A stretch of DNA of 64,000 nt, taken from positions 1 to 64,000 of the forward strand of contig JAWRJQ010000014.1 of the NCBI GenBank assembly GCA_040307385.1. Reading direction: 5' to 3'. This document shows, in pieces, positions 16,609 through 25,518 of this stretch (position 1 is its first letter; each line of letters starts with the position of its first letter). The notes under the pieces are model-generated. The model saw only the letters and a program-made list of their open reading frames with translations, had not been told where the DNA came from and did not search any database. The DNA comes from RUG721 sp040307385 (GTDB lineage: Bacteria > Actinomycetota > Coriobacteriia > Coriobacteriales > Atopobiaceae). The position numbers and the translations under genes were made by a program.

Positions 16609-17307
16609 GTGGTTATCTCAGGTCAGTTCACGCGCTACATCATGATGGCGATCAGCGTCGCGCTCGTCGCCGTGTCGGCATCCGTCCACGAGTTCGCGCA
16701 CGGCTGGATGGCGCTTCGTTGCGGCGATCCCACGGCCAAGGAGGCGGGGCGCCTCACCCTGAATCCCCTCGCGCATCTCGATCCGTTCGGGTCGCTCATC
16801 CTCCCGCTCGTCATGGCTTTCTCGGGCATGCCGGTATTCGCCGCCGCGAAGCCCGTGCCCTTCAACCCGCGCCGTCTCAAGGATCCCGCGCGCGACGAGG
16901 CGCTCGTGGCCCTCGCCGGTCCCGTGAGCAACCTCATCCAGGCCGTTGCGGGCGCCGTCGTGCTCTACCTCCTCATCACCTTCCTCGAGCCCGTCGTGCG
17001 CACAGGCAGCGGTCCCTACGAGGTCTTCTCCTGGATCGTGCTCATCGTCAACGCGTACCTCTACGTCAATTTGAGCCTCGCCTTCTTCAACCTCATCCCG
17101 CTCCCTCCCCTCGACGGCTCCAAGCTCATCTCGCCGCTGCTCAAGGGCGAGGCGCGCCGCGTCTACAACAAGGTGCAGGCGTATTCGCTGCCCATCCTCA
17201 TGGCGCTGCTCTTCCTGGTGCCGGCGCTGTTCCATATCAATCCGCTGGGCTGGTACTTCAACCTCACCGTCGAGAAGATGTACGATCTTTTGACCTTCTG
17301 GTGGTAG
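16609..17307 (+). CDS. M50 site-2 protease family protein, short form
   Basis: Compact intramembrane metalloprotease of about 232 aa without PDZ domain (YwhC/group III type). Zinc ligands HEFAH lie at residues 27-31 and the third ligand lies in FNLIPLPPLDGSK, within about six hydrophobic segments. GTG at 16609 is preferred over GTG at 16603 because the site gagaggggg overlaps the latter. It lies two bases before scpA; this M50-scpA-scpB order is widespread in Gram-positive bacteria. Substrate unknown. It is the second site-2 protease of the window, much smaller than the RseP homologue at 5228. Confidence 0.9.
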   Translation: MVISGQFTRYIMMAISVALVAVSASVHEFAHGWMALRCGDPTAKEAGRLTLNPLAHLDPFGSLILPLVMAFSGMPVFAAAKPVPFNPRRLKDPARDEALVALAGPVSNLIQAVAGAVVLYLLITFLEPVVRTGSGPYEVFSWIVLIVNAYLYVNLSLAFFNLIPLPPLDGSKLISPLLKGEARRVYNKVQAYSLPILMALLFLVPALFHINPLGWYFNLTVEKMYDLLTFWW

Positions 17308-17309
17308 CC

Positions 17310-18128
17310 GTGTCCTATCGCGTGAACACCCAGGTCTTCTCAGGCCCCTTCGACCTGCTCCTGCACCTCGTGGGCAGGCAGAAGGTCGCCATCGGGTCCA
17401 TCTCCATCGCCGAGGTTGCAGACCAGTATCTGGCCGAGGTCGAGCGCATGAGCGATCTCGATCTCGACGTCGCCAGCGACTTCGTGCTCGTCGCCTCGAC
17501 CCTGCTCGACATCAAGGCGGCGTCGCTCGTTCCCGATCAGGGCGTGCGGCCCTCGCTCTCCCATCTGGACGATGAGGACGATCTTTCGGACCTTTCGCCC
17601 GAGGAGGCCCGCGAGGTCCTCATCGCACGCCTGATCGCCTACAAGCAGTTCCGCAGCGTGAGCGCATCGCTCGCCTCGAGGATGGAGGCCGAGGCGCGCA
17701 TGGTTCCGCGCACGGCGGGTCCCGATCCCGAGTATCTGAGCCTTATGCCCGACTACCTCGCGGGCATCTCGCTCAGAAGCCTGGCCGTCATCTGCGCCGA
17801 CCTCGACAGCAGGCGCGAGAGCCTGCTGCTCGAAGCGGAGCATGTGGCGCCGCACCGCATCCCCATCGGCCTCACCGTGGCGTCCGTCGATCGCCAGATG
17901 CGCGCGCGGGGCCGTATGAGCTTCACCGAGCTGCTCGATGGCCGGCATTCGGCCGAATCCGTCGTGGCCACCTTCCTCGCCGTGCTCGAGCTCTTCAAAC
18001 GGGGCATGGTGAGCGTGCGCCAAAGCGAGATATTCGGCGAGATCGACATCGAGCATGTCGAGGGAGCCGACGAATTCCATATCGAGAACAGCGATTTCGA
18101 TTACGAATCGGAATTTGATTTGGAGTAG
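17310..18128 (+). CDS. scpA: segregation and condensation protein A
   Basis: Kleisin subunit that, with ScpB and SMC, organises and segregates the chromosome. The N terminus NTQVFSGPFDLLLHLVGRQK is the diagnostic SMC-contacting region, followed by IAEVADQYLAEVE and a C-terminal winged helix (about residues 190-265). GTG at 17310 begins immediately before that N terminus; the longer frame upstream runs through the M50 gene out of frame. Length is 272 aa. It follows the M50 gene by two bases and precedes scpB by two bases, so the three are co-transcribed. Confidence 0.95.
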   Translation: MSYRVNTQVFSGPFDLLLHLVGRQKVAIGSISIAEVADQYLAEVERMSDLDLDVASDFVLVASTLLDIKAASLVPDQGVRPSLSHLDDEDDLSDLSPEEAREVLIARLIAYKQFRSVSASLASRMEAEARMVPRTAGPDPEYLSLMPDYLAGISLRSLAVICADLDSRRESLLLEAEHVAPHRIPIGLTVASVDRQMRARGRMSFTELLDGRHSAESVVATFLAVLELFKRGMVSVRQSEIFGEIDIEHVEGADEFHIENSDFDYESEFDLE

Positions 18129-18130
18129 CC

Positions 18131-18859
18131 ATGCAGCGTTTGGAAGATCTTTCGGGAGACGCGCTCAAAGGAGCGCTCGAGGCTTTGCTCATGGTGTCGA
18201 GCGAGTCGGTTTCCGCTACCGATCTCGCGGCTGCGCTCGAGGTCGATCCGGGGGATGCGGCAGCCGCGCTCGCCGAGCTCGCCGCCGAGTACCTCGACAG
18301 CAACCGAGGCTTCCAACTGCGCGAGGTCGCGGGCGGTTGGAGGCTCTTCTCGCACCCCGCCTATCATGAGCAGGTCGAGCGCTTCGTGCTTTCGTGGGAC
18401 ACGCGCAAGCTCTCGCAGGCCGCCCTCGAAACGCTCTCCGTCATCGCGTACCACCAGCCCGTGACCCGCGAGGGCATCCGCGCCATCCGCGGCGTCAATT
18501 CCGACGGCGTCATCGCGTCGCTGCGCGAGAAGGGCCTCGTGCGCGAGGTCGGCCGCGAAGCCGACCGCGGTCAGGCCATCCTGTACGGCACCACCCGGCT
18601 CTTCCTCGAGCACTTCGGGCTCAGGTCGCTGCGCGAGCTCCCTCCCCTCGAGGATTTCGCGCCCGACGAGGAATCGAAGCGCTTCATCCGCGAGCGTCTA
18701 TCGGGAACCTCGTTCTCATCGACGCTCGAAGATGCCGCAGAGGAGCTCGACGAGGAACGTACGCTTGTCGAGAATTCCTATGACGACCTCGATGACGAGG
18801 GCGACTACGACGAGCTCGAGCGGATCATGGACGACGTGGAGGGCTCGTTCGATGACTGA
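18131..18859 (+). CDS. scpB: segregation and condensation protein B
   Basis: Partner of ScpA; a dimer of tandem winged-helix domains that embraces the kleisin. Recognisable parts are ALEALLMVSSESVSATDLA at the N terminus and LSQAALETLSVIAYHQPVTR leading into IRAIRGVNSDGVIASL. The last roughly 50 residues are an acidic tail rich in Asp and Glu, as in other actinobacteria. Length is 242 aa. Its stop overlaps the start of the pseudouridine synthase by eight bases, indicating coupling. Confidence 0.95.
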   Translation: MQRLEDLSGDALKGALEALLMVSSESVSATDLAAALEVDPGDAAAALAELAAEYLDSNRGFQLREVAGGWRLFSHPAYHEQVERFVLSWDTRKLSQAALETLSVIAYHQPVTREGIRAIRGVNSDGVIASLREKGLVREVGREADRGQAILYGTTRLFLEHFGLRSLRELPPLEDFAPDEESKRFIRERLSGTSFSSTLEDAAEELDEERTLVENSYDDLDDEGDYDELERIMDDVEGSFDD

Positions 18860-19676
18860 CGCGCCGGGCATCTATCCTATGCGGCTCCAGCGTTTCCTCG
18901 CGCGCGCCGGCGTTGCGAGCAGGCGCGGATCGGAGCGTCTCATGACCGAGGGGCGCGTGCGGGTGAACGGCGAGGTCGTCACCGAGCTCGGATCCAAGGT
19001 CGATCCGCTGCACGACGTGGTGAGCGTCGACGGCCGCGTGTATGCGCTCGGCAACAGCCACTGCTACCTCGTGCTCAACAAACCGGCAGGCTGCCTCACC
19101 ACCATGAGCGACCCCTTCGGCCGCCCCACCGTGGCCGACATCGTGCCCGCGCACGACCATCCCGGGCTCTTTCCCGTGGGCAGGCTCGATGCCGACACGT
19201 CGGGCTGCCTGCTCTTCACCACCGATGGCATGATGGGGCAGAACCTGCTCCATCCCTCCCGCCATGTGGATAAAACCTATATCGCCTGCATATCGGGCAG
19301 GCTCGATGCCGACGATGTCGCCCGCTTGGAGCAGGGCGTCCGTCTGGACGACGGAGAGGCGTCGCCGGCCTCCGTCGAAGTGCTCGGCGCACATGACCCG
19401 CGCAGCGCGCTCGTGCGTCCGGAAGGTTTGGGCGAGCGCGAGCAGATCGTGGCCCTCACCATCCATGAGGGAAGGAAGCATCAGGTTAAACGCATGTTCC
19501 TTGCCGTGGGACACCTGGTGAAAACGCTGCACCGCCTCTCCTTCGGGCCGCTCGACGCGCACGGCCTCGCGGCAGGGGAGTGGCGTCACTGCACGGAAGC
19601 CGAGGTCGCGACCCTGCGGGAAGCGGCTGGAATCGATACCGACACCGATGCCGATGCGGCGTCGGGAGAGGAGTGA
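18852..19676 (+). CDS. rluB: RluB/RsuA-family rRNA pseudouridine synthase
   Basis: Isomerises a uridine in rRNA (RluB acts on 23S rRNA in other species). An S4 RNA-binding domain (residues about 10-70, MRLQRFLARAGVASRRGSE) precedes the catalytic domain with the nucleophilic Asp in VGRLDADTSGCLLFT and the C-terminal EGRKHQVKRMF. ATG at 18852 has ggagg nine bases upstream and lies inside the end of scpB; the longer frame is the scpB shadow. Length is 274 aa. The scpA-scpB-rluB-cmk-der order is typical of Gram-positive genomes. RluB versus RsuA specificity is inferred from this context. Confidence 0.92.
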   Translation: MTDAPGIYPMRLQRFLARAGVASRRGSERLMTEGRVRVNGEVVTELGSKVDPLHDVVSVDGRVYALGNSHCYLVLNKPAGCLTTMSDPFGRPTVADIVPAHDHPGLFPVGRLDADTSGCLLFTTDGMMGQNLLHPSRHVDKTYIACISGRLDADDVARLEQGVRLDDGEASPASVEVLGAHDPRSALVRPEGLGEREQIVALTIHEGRKHQVKRMFLAVGHLVKTLHRLSFGPLDAHGLAAGEWRHCTEAEVATLREAAGIDTDTDADAASGEE

Positions 19677-19683
19677 GCGCTAG

Positions 19684-21234
19684 ATGATCGTCGCCATCGA
19701 TGGGCCTGCGGGCTCGGGCAAATCCACCGTCGCCAAGGCCATCGCCAAGCGGTGCGGGCTCACCTTGCTCGACACGGGCGCCATGTACCGCTCGTGCGCG
19801 CTGCTCTGCACGCAGGCGGGTCTGGACGTGTACGACCCTGCGAACGTCGATGCGATCGTCGAGATCGCCCGCGCAGCGCGGATCGGCTTCGAGCAGCGTG
19901 CCGAGGGCCAGTGCGTCTTTGCCAACGGCCAGGACGTCACCGCCGCCATCAGGACGCCCGAGATCGACCTCGCCGTGTCGCCCGTCTCCGCCATCGCCGC
20001 CGTGCGCGAGGCCATGGTCGCCCAACAGCGCCAGATCGCCGAGAACGTCGATGTGGTCGCCGAGGGCCGCGACATCGGCACCGTGGTGTTTCCCCAGGCA
20101 GATGTGAAGGTGTTCCTCACGGCGGATCCCGAGGCGCGCGCCCTGCGCCGCGCCGTGCAGCGCGCCGGCGGAGATGCCGCCACGGACAGCGATGCCACGG
20201 CCGACGAGAGCGCGGTCGAGGAGATCCTCGCCGATCTCAAACGCCGCGACGCCTACGACTCCACCCGCGAGGTGGCGCCGCTCAAGCCCGCAGATGATGC
20301 GGTCCATATCGATTCGTCCGCCCTGGGCGTTCATGAGGTCGTGGAGAAGATCCTCTCGCTGAACGATCGGCTCAAGTCCATGGACGCGTCTTCCGCACGT
20401 TCCGAGCAGCCGCGCGAGAACGCCGTCGCATCCCCGGCGGGCAAGCCTGCGTCCGCTGCTAAGGGCGGGGCGACGCGTGCGAAGAACGACGCTCGCGCGT
20501 ACGGCCCCCTGCATGCGTTCGCCCGCAACTCCTTCGACGACTACTACAATCATGCCATGCGCGATCATCCGCTTCCCACGCGCATCTTCTATGCCATCGT
20601 CATCGGCATCGTGGGCGCGGTCACCAAGCTCGTGTGGCCCTGGGTGATCGAGGATCTCGACAAGCTCGTCGGGGTGCGCAAGGGGAGCATGATCATCATG
20701 AACCACACCTCGCTGCTCGATCCGCTCATCCTGATCGTGTCCTGCGGCGTGCGCGGCATCAAGGTCCGTCCCATCTTCAAGAGCGAGTTCAATATGAACG
20801 GCCTTACCACCTGGTTCTTCTCACGCGTCGGCGGCATTCCCGTGAACCGGGGAACCGCCGATATGAAGGCGGTCCGCCGCGCCCGCGCCGCGCTCGAGCG
20901 GGGCGAGCACGTGCTCGTGTTCCCCGAGGGAACCCGCGTCAAATCGGATGAGGAGGATGCCGAGGTGCATGGAGGCTTCGCGCTCATGGCGCAGCTCGCC
21001 AAGGCCCCCATCATCCCCACGGCCATCGTCGGCGCCCGCGACCTGCGTTCCGCCGGCAAGATCCTGCCCCGGCTCTTCAGGCGCGTCTTCGCCAAGGTGG
21101 GCGATTCCATCACCTTCGAATCTCTGGGGGTTTCGGGTAAAAAACAGCAGCTCGCTGCCATGGAAAAGACCGCCATGAAGCAGGTGTACGAGCTCAGGGA
21201 CGCCCTGCGCGCCGAGCATCCGGGAAAGATGTGA
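19684..21234 (+). CDS. cmk: cytidylate kinase - 1-acylglycerophosphate acyltransferase fusion
   Basis: One 516-aa frame joins two enzymes. Residues 1-230 are CMP/dCMP kinase: P-loop GPAGSGKS (7-14), LLDTGAMYRS and AEGRDIGTVVFP. A low-complexity linker rich in Ala/Ser/Lys (about 232-270) follows. Residues from about 290 form a PlsC-type acyltransferase with a hydrophobic stretch (301-319), the HX4D motif HTSLLD (341-346) and FPEGTR (413-418). The first half makes CDP, the second makes phosphatidate for CdsA. In many Gram-positives cmk and plsC are adjacent separate genes here; the fusion is uninterrupted, with no frameshift signs. ispH follows three bases later. Confidence 0.93.
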   Translation: MIVAIDGPAGSGKSTVAKAIAKRCGLTLLDTGAMYRSCALLCTQAGLDVYDPANVDAIVEIARAARIGFEQRAEGQCVFANGQDVTAAIRTPEIDLAVSPVSAIAAVREAMVAQQRQIAENVDVVAEGRDIGTVVFPQADVKVFLTADPEARALRRAVQRAGGDAATDSDATADESAVEEILADLKRRDAYDSTREVAPLKPADDAVHIDSSALGVHEVVEKILSLNDRLKSMDASSARSEQPRENAVASPAGKPASAAKGGATRAKNDARAYGPLHAFARNSFDDYYNHAMRDHPLPTRIFYAIVIGIVGAVTKLVWPWVIEDLDKLVGVRKGSMIIMNHTSLLDPLILIVSCGVRGIKVRPIFKSEFNMNGLTTWFFSRVGGIPVNRGTADMKAVRRARAALERGEHVLVFPEGTRVKSDEEDAEVHGGFALMAQLAKAPIIPTAIVGARDLRSAGKILPRLFRRVFAKVGDSITFESLGVSGKKQQLAAMEKTAMKQVYELRDALRAEHPGKM

Positions 21235-21237
21235 GCC

Positions 21238-22074
21238 ATGGCAACCATCAGGATCGCCGATAAGGCCGGCGCCTGCTACGGCGTCGAGCGCGCCCTCGAG
21301 CTGGCCTGGAACGCCGTGTCGTCATCGTCGGGCGACGTGTACACGCTCGGGCCGCTCATCCACAATCCCCGCGTGGTCTCGAGCCTCGACGCTCTGGGCG
21401 CGCATGAGGCTTCCACGGTGGACGAGGCTGCGGGAGCCACGCTCATCCTGCGCTCGCACGGCGTCACGCCGAGCGAGGAGGAGCGCGCCCGCGCGGTCTG
21501 CCGCAACGTCATCGACGCAACCTGCCCGTTCGTCAAGAAAGTCCATGTCGCCGTCGAGCGTCTGATGCATGAGGGCTACGAGGTGCTCGTCGTGGGCGAG
21601 AAGGGCCATCCCGAGGTGGAGGCCACGCTCGCGCATGCGCCCGGCGCGCGGGCGGCATCCGCTCCCGACGAGGCGCGCGAGCTCGATCTGGGCGGCAAGG
21701 TGGGCGTGGTGGTGCAGACGACGCAGTCGCTCGAAACCCTCGCCGCCGTGCTCGACGCCATCGATGACGGAAGCCGCGAGGTGAAGCTCGTCAACACCAT
21801 CTGCGAGGCCACGGCATCGCGTCAGGAGGCCGCCGCGCAGCTCGCATCCGAGGTCGATGCCATGGTGGTCATCGGTGGCCGCAATTCGGCCAACACCACG
21901 CGCCTCGCCGAGATCTGCGCATCTCTCTGCGACAAAACCTTCCATATCGAGATGGCCGAGGAGCTCGATGCCGCATGGTTCGCGGGCGCCGAGGTCATCG
22001 GCGTCACCGCCGGCGCCTCGACGCCCTCCGCCCAGATCGCCTCGGTCGTCGAGGCGCTCGAGTCGCTCGGCTAG
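21238..22074 (+). CDS. ispH: 4-hydroxy-3-methylbut-2-enyl diphosphate reductase
   Basis: Final MEP pathway enzyme, an oxygen-sensitive [4Fe-4S] protein making IPP and DMAPP. The three cluster cysteines are in AGACYGVERAL, DATCPFVKKVH and NTICEATASRQ; substrate-binding blocks GPLIHNPRVV, LRSHGV and GHPEVEATL are present. Length is 278 aa, as usual. It begins three bases after the Cmk-PlsC stop and precedes the DUF512 gene by nine. With dxr and ispG it shows that this organism makes isoprenoids by the MEP route. Confidence 0.96.
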   Translation: MATIRIADKAGACYGVERALELAWNAVSSSSGDVYTLGPLIHNPRVVSSLDALGAHEASTVDEAAGATLILRSHGVTPSEEERARAVCRNVIDATCPFVKKVHVAVERLMHEGYEVLVVGEKGHPEVEATLAHAPGARAASAPDEARELDLGGKVGVVVQTTQSLETLAAVLDAIDDGSREVKLVNTICEATASRQEAAAQLASEVDAMVVIGGRNSANTTRLAEICASLCDKTFHIEMAEELDAAWFAGAEVIGVTAGASTPSAQIASVVEALESLG

Positions 22075-22083
22075 GCGATCCGC

Positions 22084-23463
22084 ATGGCCGAGCGCGCCGA
22101 CTACGCACCTTCGAGCATCCCGGAGATCGGAGCCTGGATCGCATCGATCGAGGAGGGAAGCCCCGCAGACGACGCCGGGCTCGTGCCCGGCATGCGCGTG
22201 CTCACGGTCAACGGCGTCGCCATACCCGATATCATCGCCTGGAGGTGGGAGACGGATGCCGAGCACTGCCTGCTCGAGGTGCTCGACCCCGAAGACGGCC
22301 TCGTCTACGAGGCGGAGCTGTTCCGCGAGGTCGGTCGCGACTGGGGCATCGAGTTCACCGACGTGCTCTTCGACGGCGTGCGCACCTGCGTGAATGCGTG
22401 CACGTTCTGCTTCATGAGCATGCTTCCGCCCGAAGCCCGCGCCTCTCTCTCCCTGCGCGACGACGACTTCAGGCTGTCGTTTCTGCAGGGCAACTTCGTC
22501 ACGCTCACCAATGTGGACGACGAGGACTTGGAGCGCATCATCGCATGCCGGCTCGAGCCCATGAACGTCTCGCTCCACGCCGTCTCGCCCGACGTGCGCC
22601 GCCGCCTCATCGGCGTCCGCGCCGCACGCGGCATCGAGGTGCTCGAGCGGCTCATCGAGGCGGGCATCGAGATACACGCCCAGATCGTGCTCTGTCCCGG
22701 CCTCAACGACGGCGACGAGCTCGAGCGCACCCTCTCATGGATCGAGGCTCGTCCTCAGATCACCTCGACGGCCCTCGTTCCGGTGGGCTATACCAAGCAT
22801 CAGAAGCGCTTCACGCACTCCTACGTCTCGGACAGGCCCGCATCCCTGCATGTTATCGAGCAGGTACGGCCCTTCCAGGAACGTGCACGCGCCGCAACCG
22901 GCCTGGTGCGCTTCCAGCTTTCCGACGAGTTCTATCTCGCAGCGGGCGTCGACGTGCCGCCCGCCGAAGAGTATGACGGCTATCCCCAGTTCTACGACGG
23001 CATCGGCATGCTCAGAAGCTTCCTCGACGAGGTCGCCGAGTGCGCGGCCGCGCGTGCGGCCGAGATTGCCCGGGTTGCGGCGTCCCTCGACGCGGCGGGA
23101 ACGGACATCCTGCTCATCGTGGGCGAGGCCGCCTTCGACGTCATGCGCGCCTTCGCCGCGCTGTTCGCGACCGAGCGCATGCGGGTGCAGGCCGTACGGA
23201 ACGACTACTTCGGCGGCGACGTCAATGTGACGGGGCTCATCGTGGAGCGCGACCTGCTCGACCAGCTCGACCGTCGGCTCGACAAGACGACCGTGGTGCT
23301 GCCCGAGGTCATGTTCAACGCCGACAAGCTCACGCTCGACGGCGGCTCGTTCGAACGCATCTCCCGTGAGATCGCGGCGCGCGGCGGAGAGACGCTGCTC
23401 TGCCAGACCTCGCCGCACCTCTTGCTCGACGCGTTCGTCTCATGGAGCGCCGCGCTGCATTAG
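22084..23463 (+). CDS. DUF512 protein with PDZ and radical-SAM-like cysteine cluster
   Basis: A 459-aa protein of the DUF512/YtlA-like group. An N-terminal PDZ-like segment (residues about 18-60, EEGSPADDAGLVPGMRVLTV) precedes a CX3CX2C cluster at C102, C106 and C109, which resembles a radical SAM [4Fe-4S] site, followed by the family signature RDDDFRLSFLQGNFVTLTN. A C-terminal DUF512 domain extends from about residue 285. The biochemical role is not established to my knowledge; it is commonly found directly upstream of der, as here, hinting at ribosome or tRNA-related work. Start ATG 22084 follows the ispH stop. Confidence 0.85.
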   Translation: MAERADYAPSSIPEIGAWIASIEEGSPADDAGLVPGMRVLTVNGVAIPDIIAWRWETDAEHCLLEVLDPEDGLVYEAELFREVGRDWGIEFTDVLFDGVRTCVNACTFCFMSMLPPEARASLSLRDDDFRLSFLQGNFVTLTNVDDEDLERIIACRLEPMNVSLHAVSPDVRRRLIGVRAARGIEVLERLIEAGIEIHAQIVLCPGLNDGDELERTLSWIEARPQITSTALVPVGYTKHQKRFTHSYVSDRPASLHVIEQVRPFQERARAATGLVRFQLSDEFYLAAGVDVPPAEEYDGYPQFYDGIGMLRSFLDEVAECAAARAAEIARVAASLDAAGTDILLIVGEAAFDVMRAFAALFATERMRVQAVRNDYFGGDVNVTGLIVERDLLDQLDRRLDKTTVVLPEVMFNADKLTLDGGSFERISREIAARGGETLLCQTSPHLLLDAFVSWSAALH

Positions 23464-23524
23464 GTTCAGCCGTGCGCCGTTCTGCTAGAATCGAAGCGTT
23501 AACCGTATAGTGTTGAGGAGCGCC

Positions 23525-24847
23525 ATGCCCAAACCCATCGTAGCAATCGTCGGGCGTCCAAACGTGGGAAAGTCCACGCTGGTAAACCGTTTATCCGAGG
23601 CGAGGGAGGCCATCGTCCACGAGTCGCGCGGCGTCACGCGCGACCGCTCGTATCACACGACCGACTGGAACGGGCGCTCCTTCGTGCTCGTCGACACCGG
23701 CGGCATAGAATCGATCAAATCAACCGATAACTTCGCCGCGCACATCCGCGAGCAGGCGCTCGCCGCCTGCGACGAGGCCGATGCCATCATCTTCGTGGTG
23801 GACGGCTCCGTGGGCGTGACCGAGGAGGACGAGGAGGTTGCCCGCATCCTGCGCAGGGGCGGCAAGCCCGTCTTCCTCATGGTCAACAAGTGCGACGATC
23901 CCGCGCGCGAGGAGGAGAAGCTCTGGGCGTTCTACTCGCTCGGCATCGGCGAACCCCGTCCGCTCTCCGCGCTCCACGGCCATGGCACGGGAGACATGCT
24001 CGACGACATCGTGGCCGCGCTTCCCGCCGATACGGGCGGGGGCGACGATGGCGCGGAGGACCTCGCGGTCGCCATCATCGGCCGCCCCAACGTGGGCAAA
24101 TCCTCGCTCACCAACCGCCTTATCGGCGCCAAGCGCTCCATCGTCTCCGACGTGGCCGGAACCACGCGCGACGCCATCGACTCGCTCATCGACCACGAGG
24201 GCACGCGCATCAGGCTCGTCGATACCGCCGGCATCCGCAAGACGGCCCAGGTCCACGAGGCCGTGGAGTACTACAGCTACGTGCGCGGGCTCATGGCCAT
24301 GGACAAGGCCGATGTATGCCTGCTCGTGGTCGATTCCTCCATCGGCGTCACCGAGCAGGACCAGAAGCTCGCCAACATGGCCGTCGATCGCGGCTGCGCG
24401 CTCGTGATCCTGCTCAACAAGTGGGACCTCATCGACGAGCCCCAGAAGCAGGACGACCTGTTCCAGAGTCTGGCCCAGCGCATGGCCTTCGCTCCCTGGG
24501 CGCCAACGCTCAACATCTCGGCGCTCACCGGCCGCGCGGTGGGCAAGGTCTTCGACGCCTGCCTCGCAGCCGCCGACGCCCATGGCCGCACCATCAAGAC
24601 GTCCGAGCTCAACACCTTCCTCGCGGGCCTGCGCGAGAGCGGCCATACCGTGACCGACAAGGGTCGGCGGCTCAAGCTCATGTACGCCACCCAAACCGGA
24701 ATCAAACCGCCCGTCTTCACGTTCTTCTGCAATCTTCCCGAGCTGGTGGACGATAACTTCGAACGCTACCTCGAGAACCGCATCCGCGAGCGCTTCGATC
24801 TCGTCGGAACCCCGATCCGCCTGCGTTTCAGGCGCAAAAGCGAGTGA
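23525..24847 (+). CDS. der: ribosome-assembly GTPase Der
   Basis: Essential double-GTPase needed for 50S subunit maturation. Two G domains in tandem carry G1 motifs GRPNVGKST and GRPNVGKSS, G3 DTGG and DTAG, and G4 NKCD and NKWD. The C-terminal KH-like domain ends in a basic tail (RLRFRRKSE). ATG 23525 is used since gaggag precedes it by four or so bases; the upstream ATG at 23510 lacks a site. Length is 440 aa. An extended -10 (tgctagaat, 23483-23491) may provide a promoter in the 61-bp gap before it. It overlaps plsY by one base. Confidence 0.96.
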   Translation: MPKPIVAIVGRPNVGKSTLVNRLSEAREAIVHESRGVTRDRSYHTTDWNGRSFVLVDTGGIESIKSTDNFAAHIREQALAACDEADAIIFVVDGSVGVTEEDEEVARILRRGGKPVFLMVNKCDDPAREEEKLWAFYSLGIGEPRPLSALHGHGTGDMLDDIVAALPADTGGGDDGAEDLAVAIIGRPNVGKSSLTNRLIGAKRSIVSDVAGTTRDAIDSLIDHEGTRIRLVDTAGIRKTAQVHEAVEYYSYVRGLMAMDKADVCLLVVDSSIGVTEQDQKLANMAVDRGCALVILLNKWDLIDEPQKQDDLFQSLAQRMAFAPWAPTLNISALTGRAVGKVFDACLAAADAHGRTIKTSELNTFLAGLRESGHTVTDKGRRLKLMYATQTGIKPPVFTFFCNLPELVDDNFERYLENRIRERFDLVGTPIRLRFRRKSE

Positions 24848-25518
24848 TGCCCATGGGCCGCTTGATCCTCCCGACCATCCTGTTCTGCGCCGTGGCCTAC
24901 CTTGTCTGCGGCATCCCGTTCGGCCTGCTCATCGCCCGCGCCAAGGGCGTGGACGTGCGCAAGGTCGGATCGGGCAACATAGGCACCACCAACGTGGCAC
25001 GCTCGGTGGGCGCGCTCGCCTCCGGCCTCACCCTGCTGCTCGATGCGGGCAAGGGGTATCTTTCGATGATGCTCGCCCGCAACCTCATCCCCGTGATGGC
25101 GCAGCTCGAGTACAAGCAGCTCGACTTCGATCAGCCCCTCGGATGCACCATGGCCGTCGTCTATGTGGCCTGCATCTGCGGGCACGTGTTCTCGTGCTAC
25201 CTCAGGTTTTCGGGAGGCAAGGGCATCGCCACGGGCTTCGGCGCCGTTCTCGCGCTCAAGTGGCAGCTCGCCCCCGTCCTGCTCATCGTCTTCATCGCGG
25301 TGGTCGTGCCCACGCGCTACGTGTCGCTCGCCTCGGTGTGCGCTGCGATCTCGCTTCCCATCGGGGCGCTCATCTTCGGCATTGCGCCCGTCTCGCTTAT
25401 ACCGCTCTGCATCGCCTCGGGCATCGTCGTCTGGGCGCACCGCTCCAACATCGCGAAGCTCCTCAAAGGGGAGGAGAAGCGCTTCTCCTTCCGCTCGAGC
25501 AAGGAGGGTACCCGATGA
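24847..25518 (+). CDS. plsY: glycerol-3-phosphate acyltransferase PlsY
   Basis: Membrane acyltransferase that uses acyl phosphate to acylate glycerol 3-phosphate, the first committed step of phospholipid synthesis. About five helices and the signatures IPFGLLIARAKGVDVRKVGS, GSGNIGTTNVAR and FSGGKGIATGFG are present. Length is about 223 aa depending on start: GTG 24844, ATG 24847 and ATG 24853 are all in frame. It overlaps der and, by ATGA, gpsA, which makes its substrate; the pairing plsY-gpsA is functionally sensible. Confidence 0.94.
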   Translation: MPMGRLILPTILFCAVAYLVCGIPFGLLIARAKGVDVRKVGSGNIGTTNVARSVGALASGLTLLLDAGKGYLSMMLARNLIPVMAQLEYKQLDFDQPLGCTMAVVYVACICGHVFSCYLRFSGGKGIATGFGAVLALKWQLAPVLLIVFIAVVVPTRYVSLASVCAAISLPIGALIFGIAPVSLIPLCIASGIVVWAHRSNIAKLLKGEEKRFSFRSSKEGTR

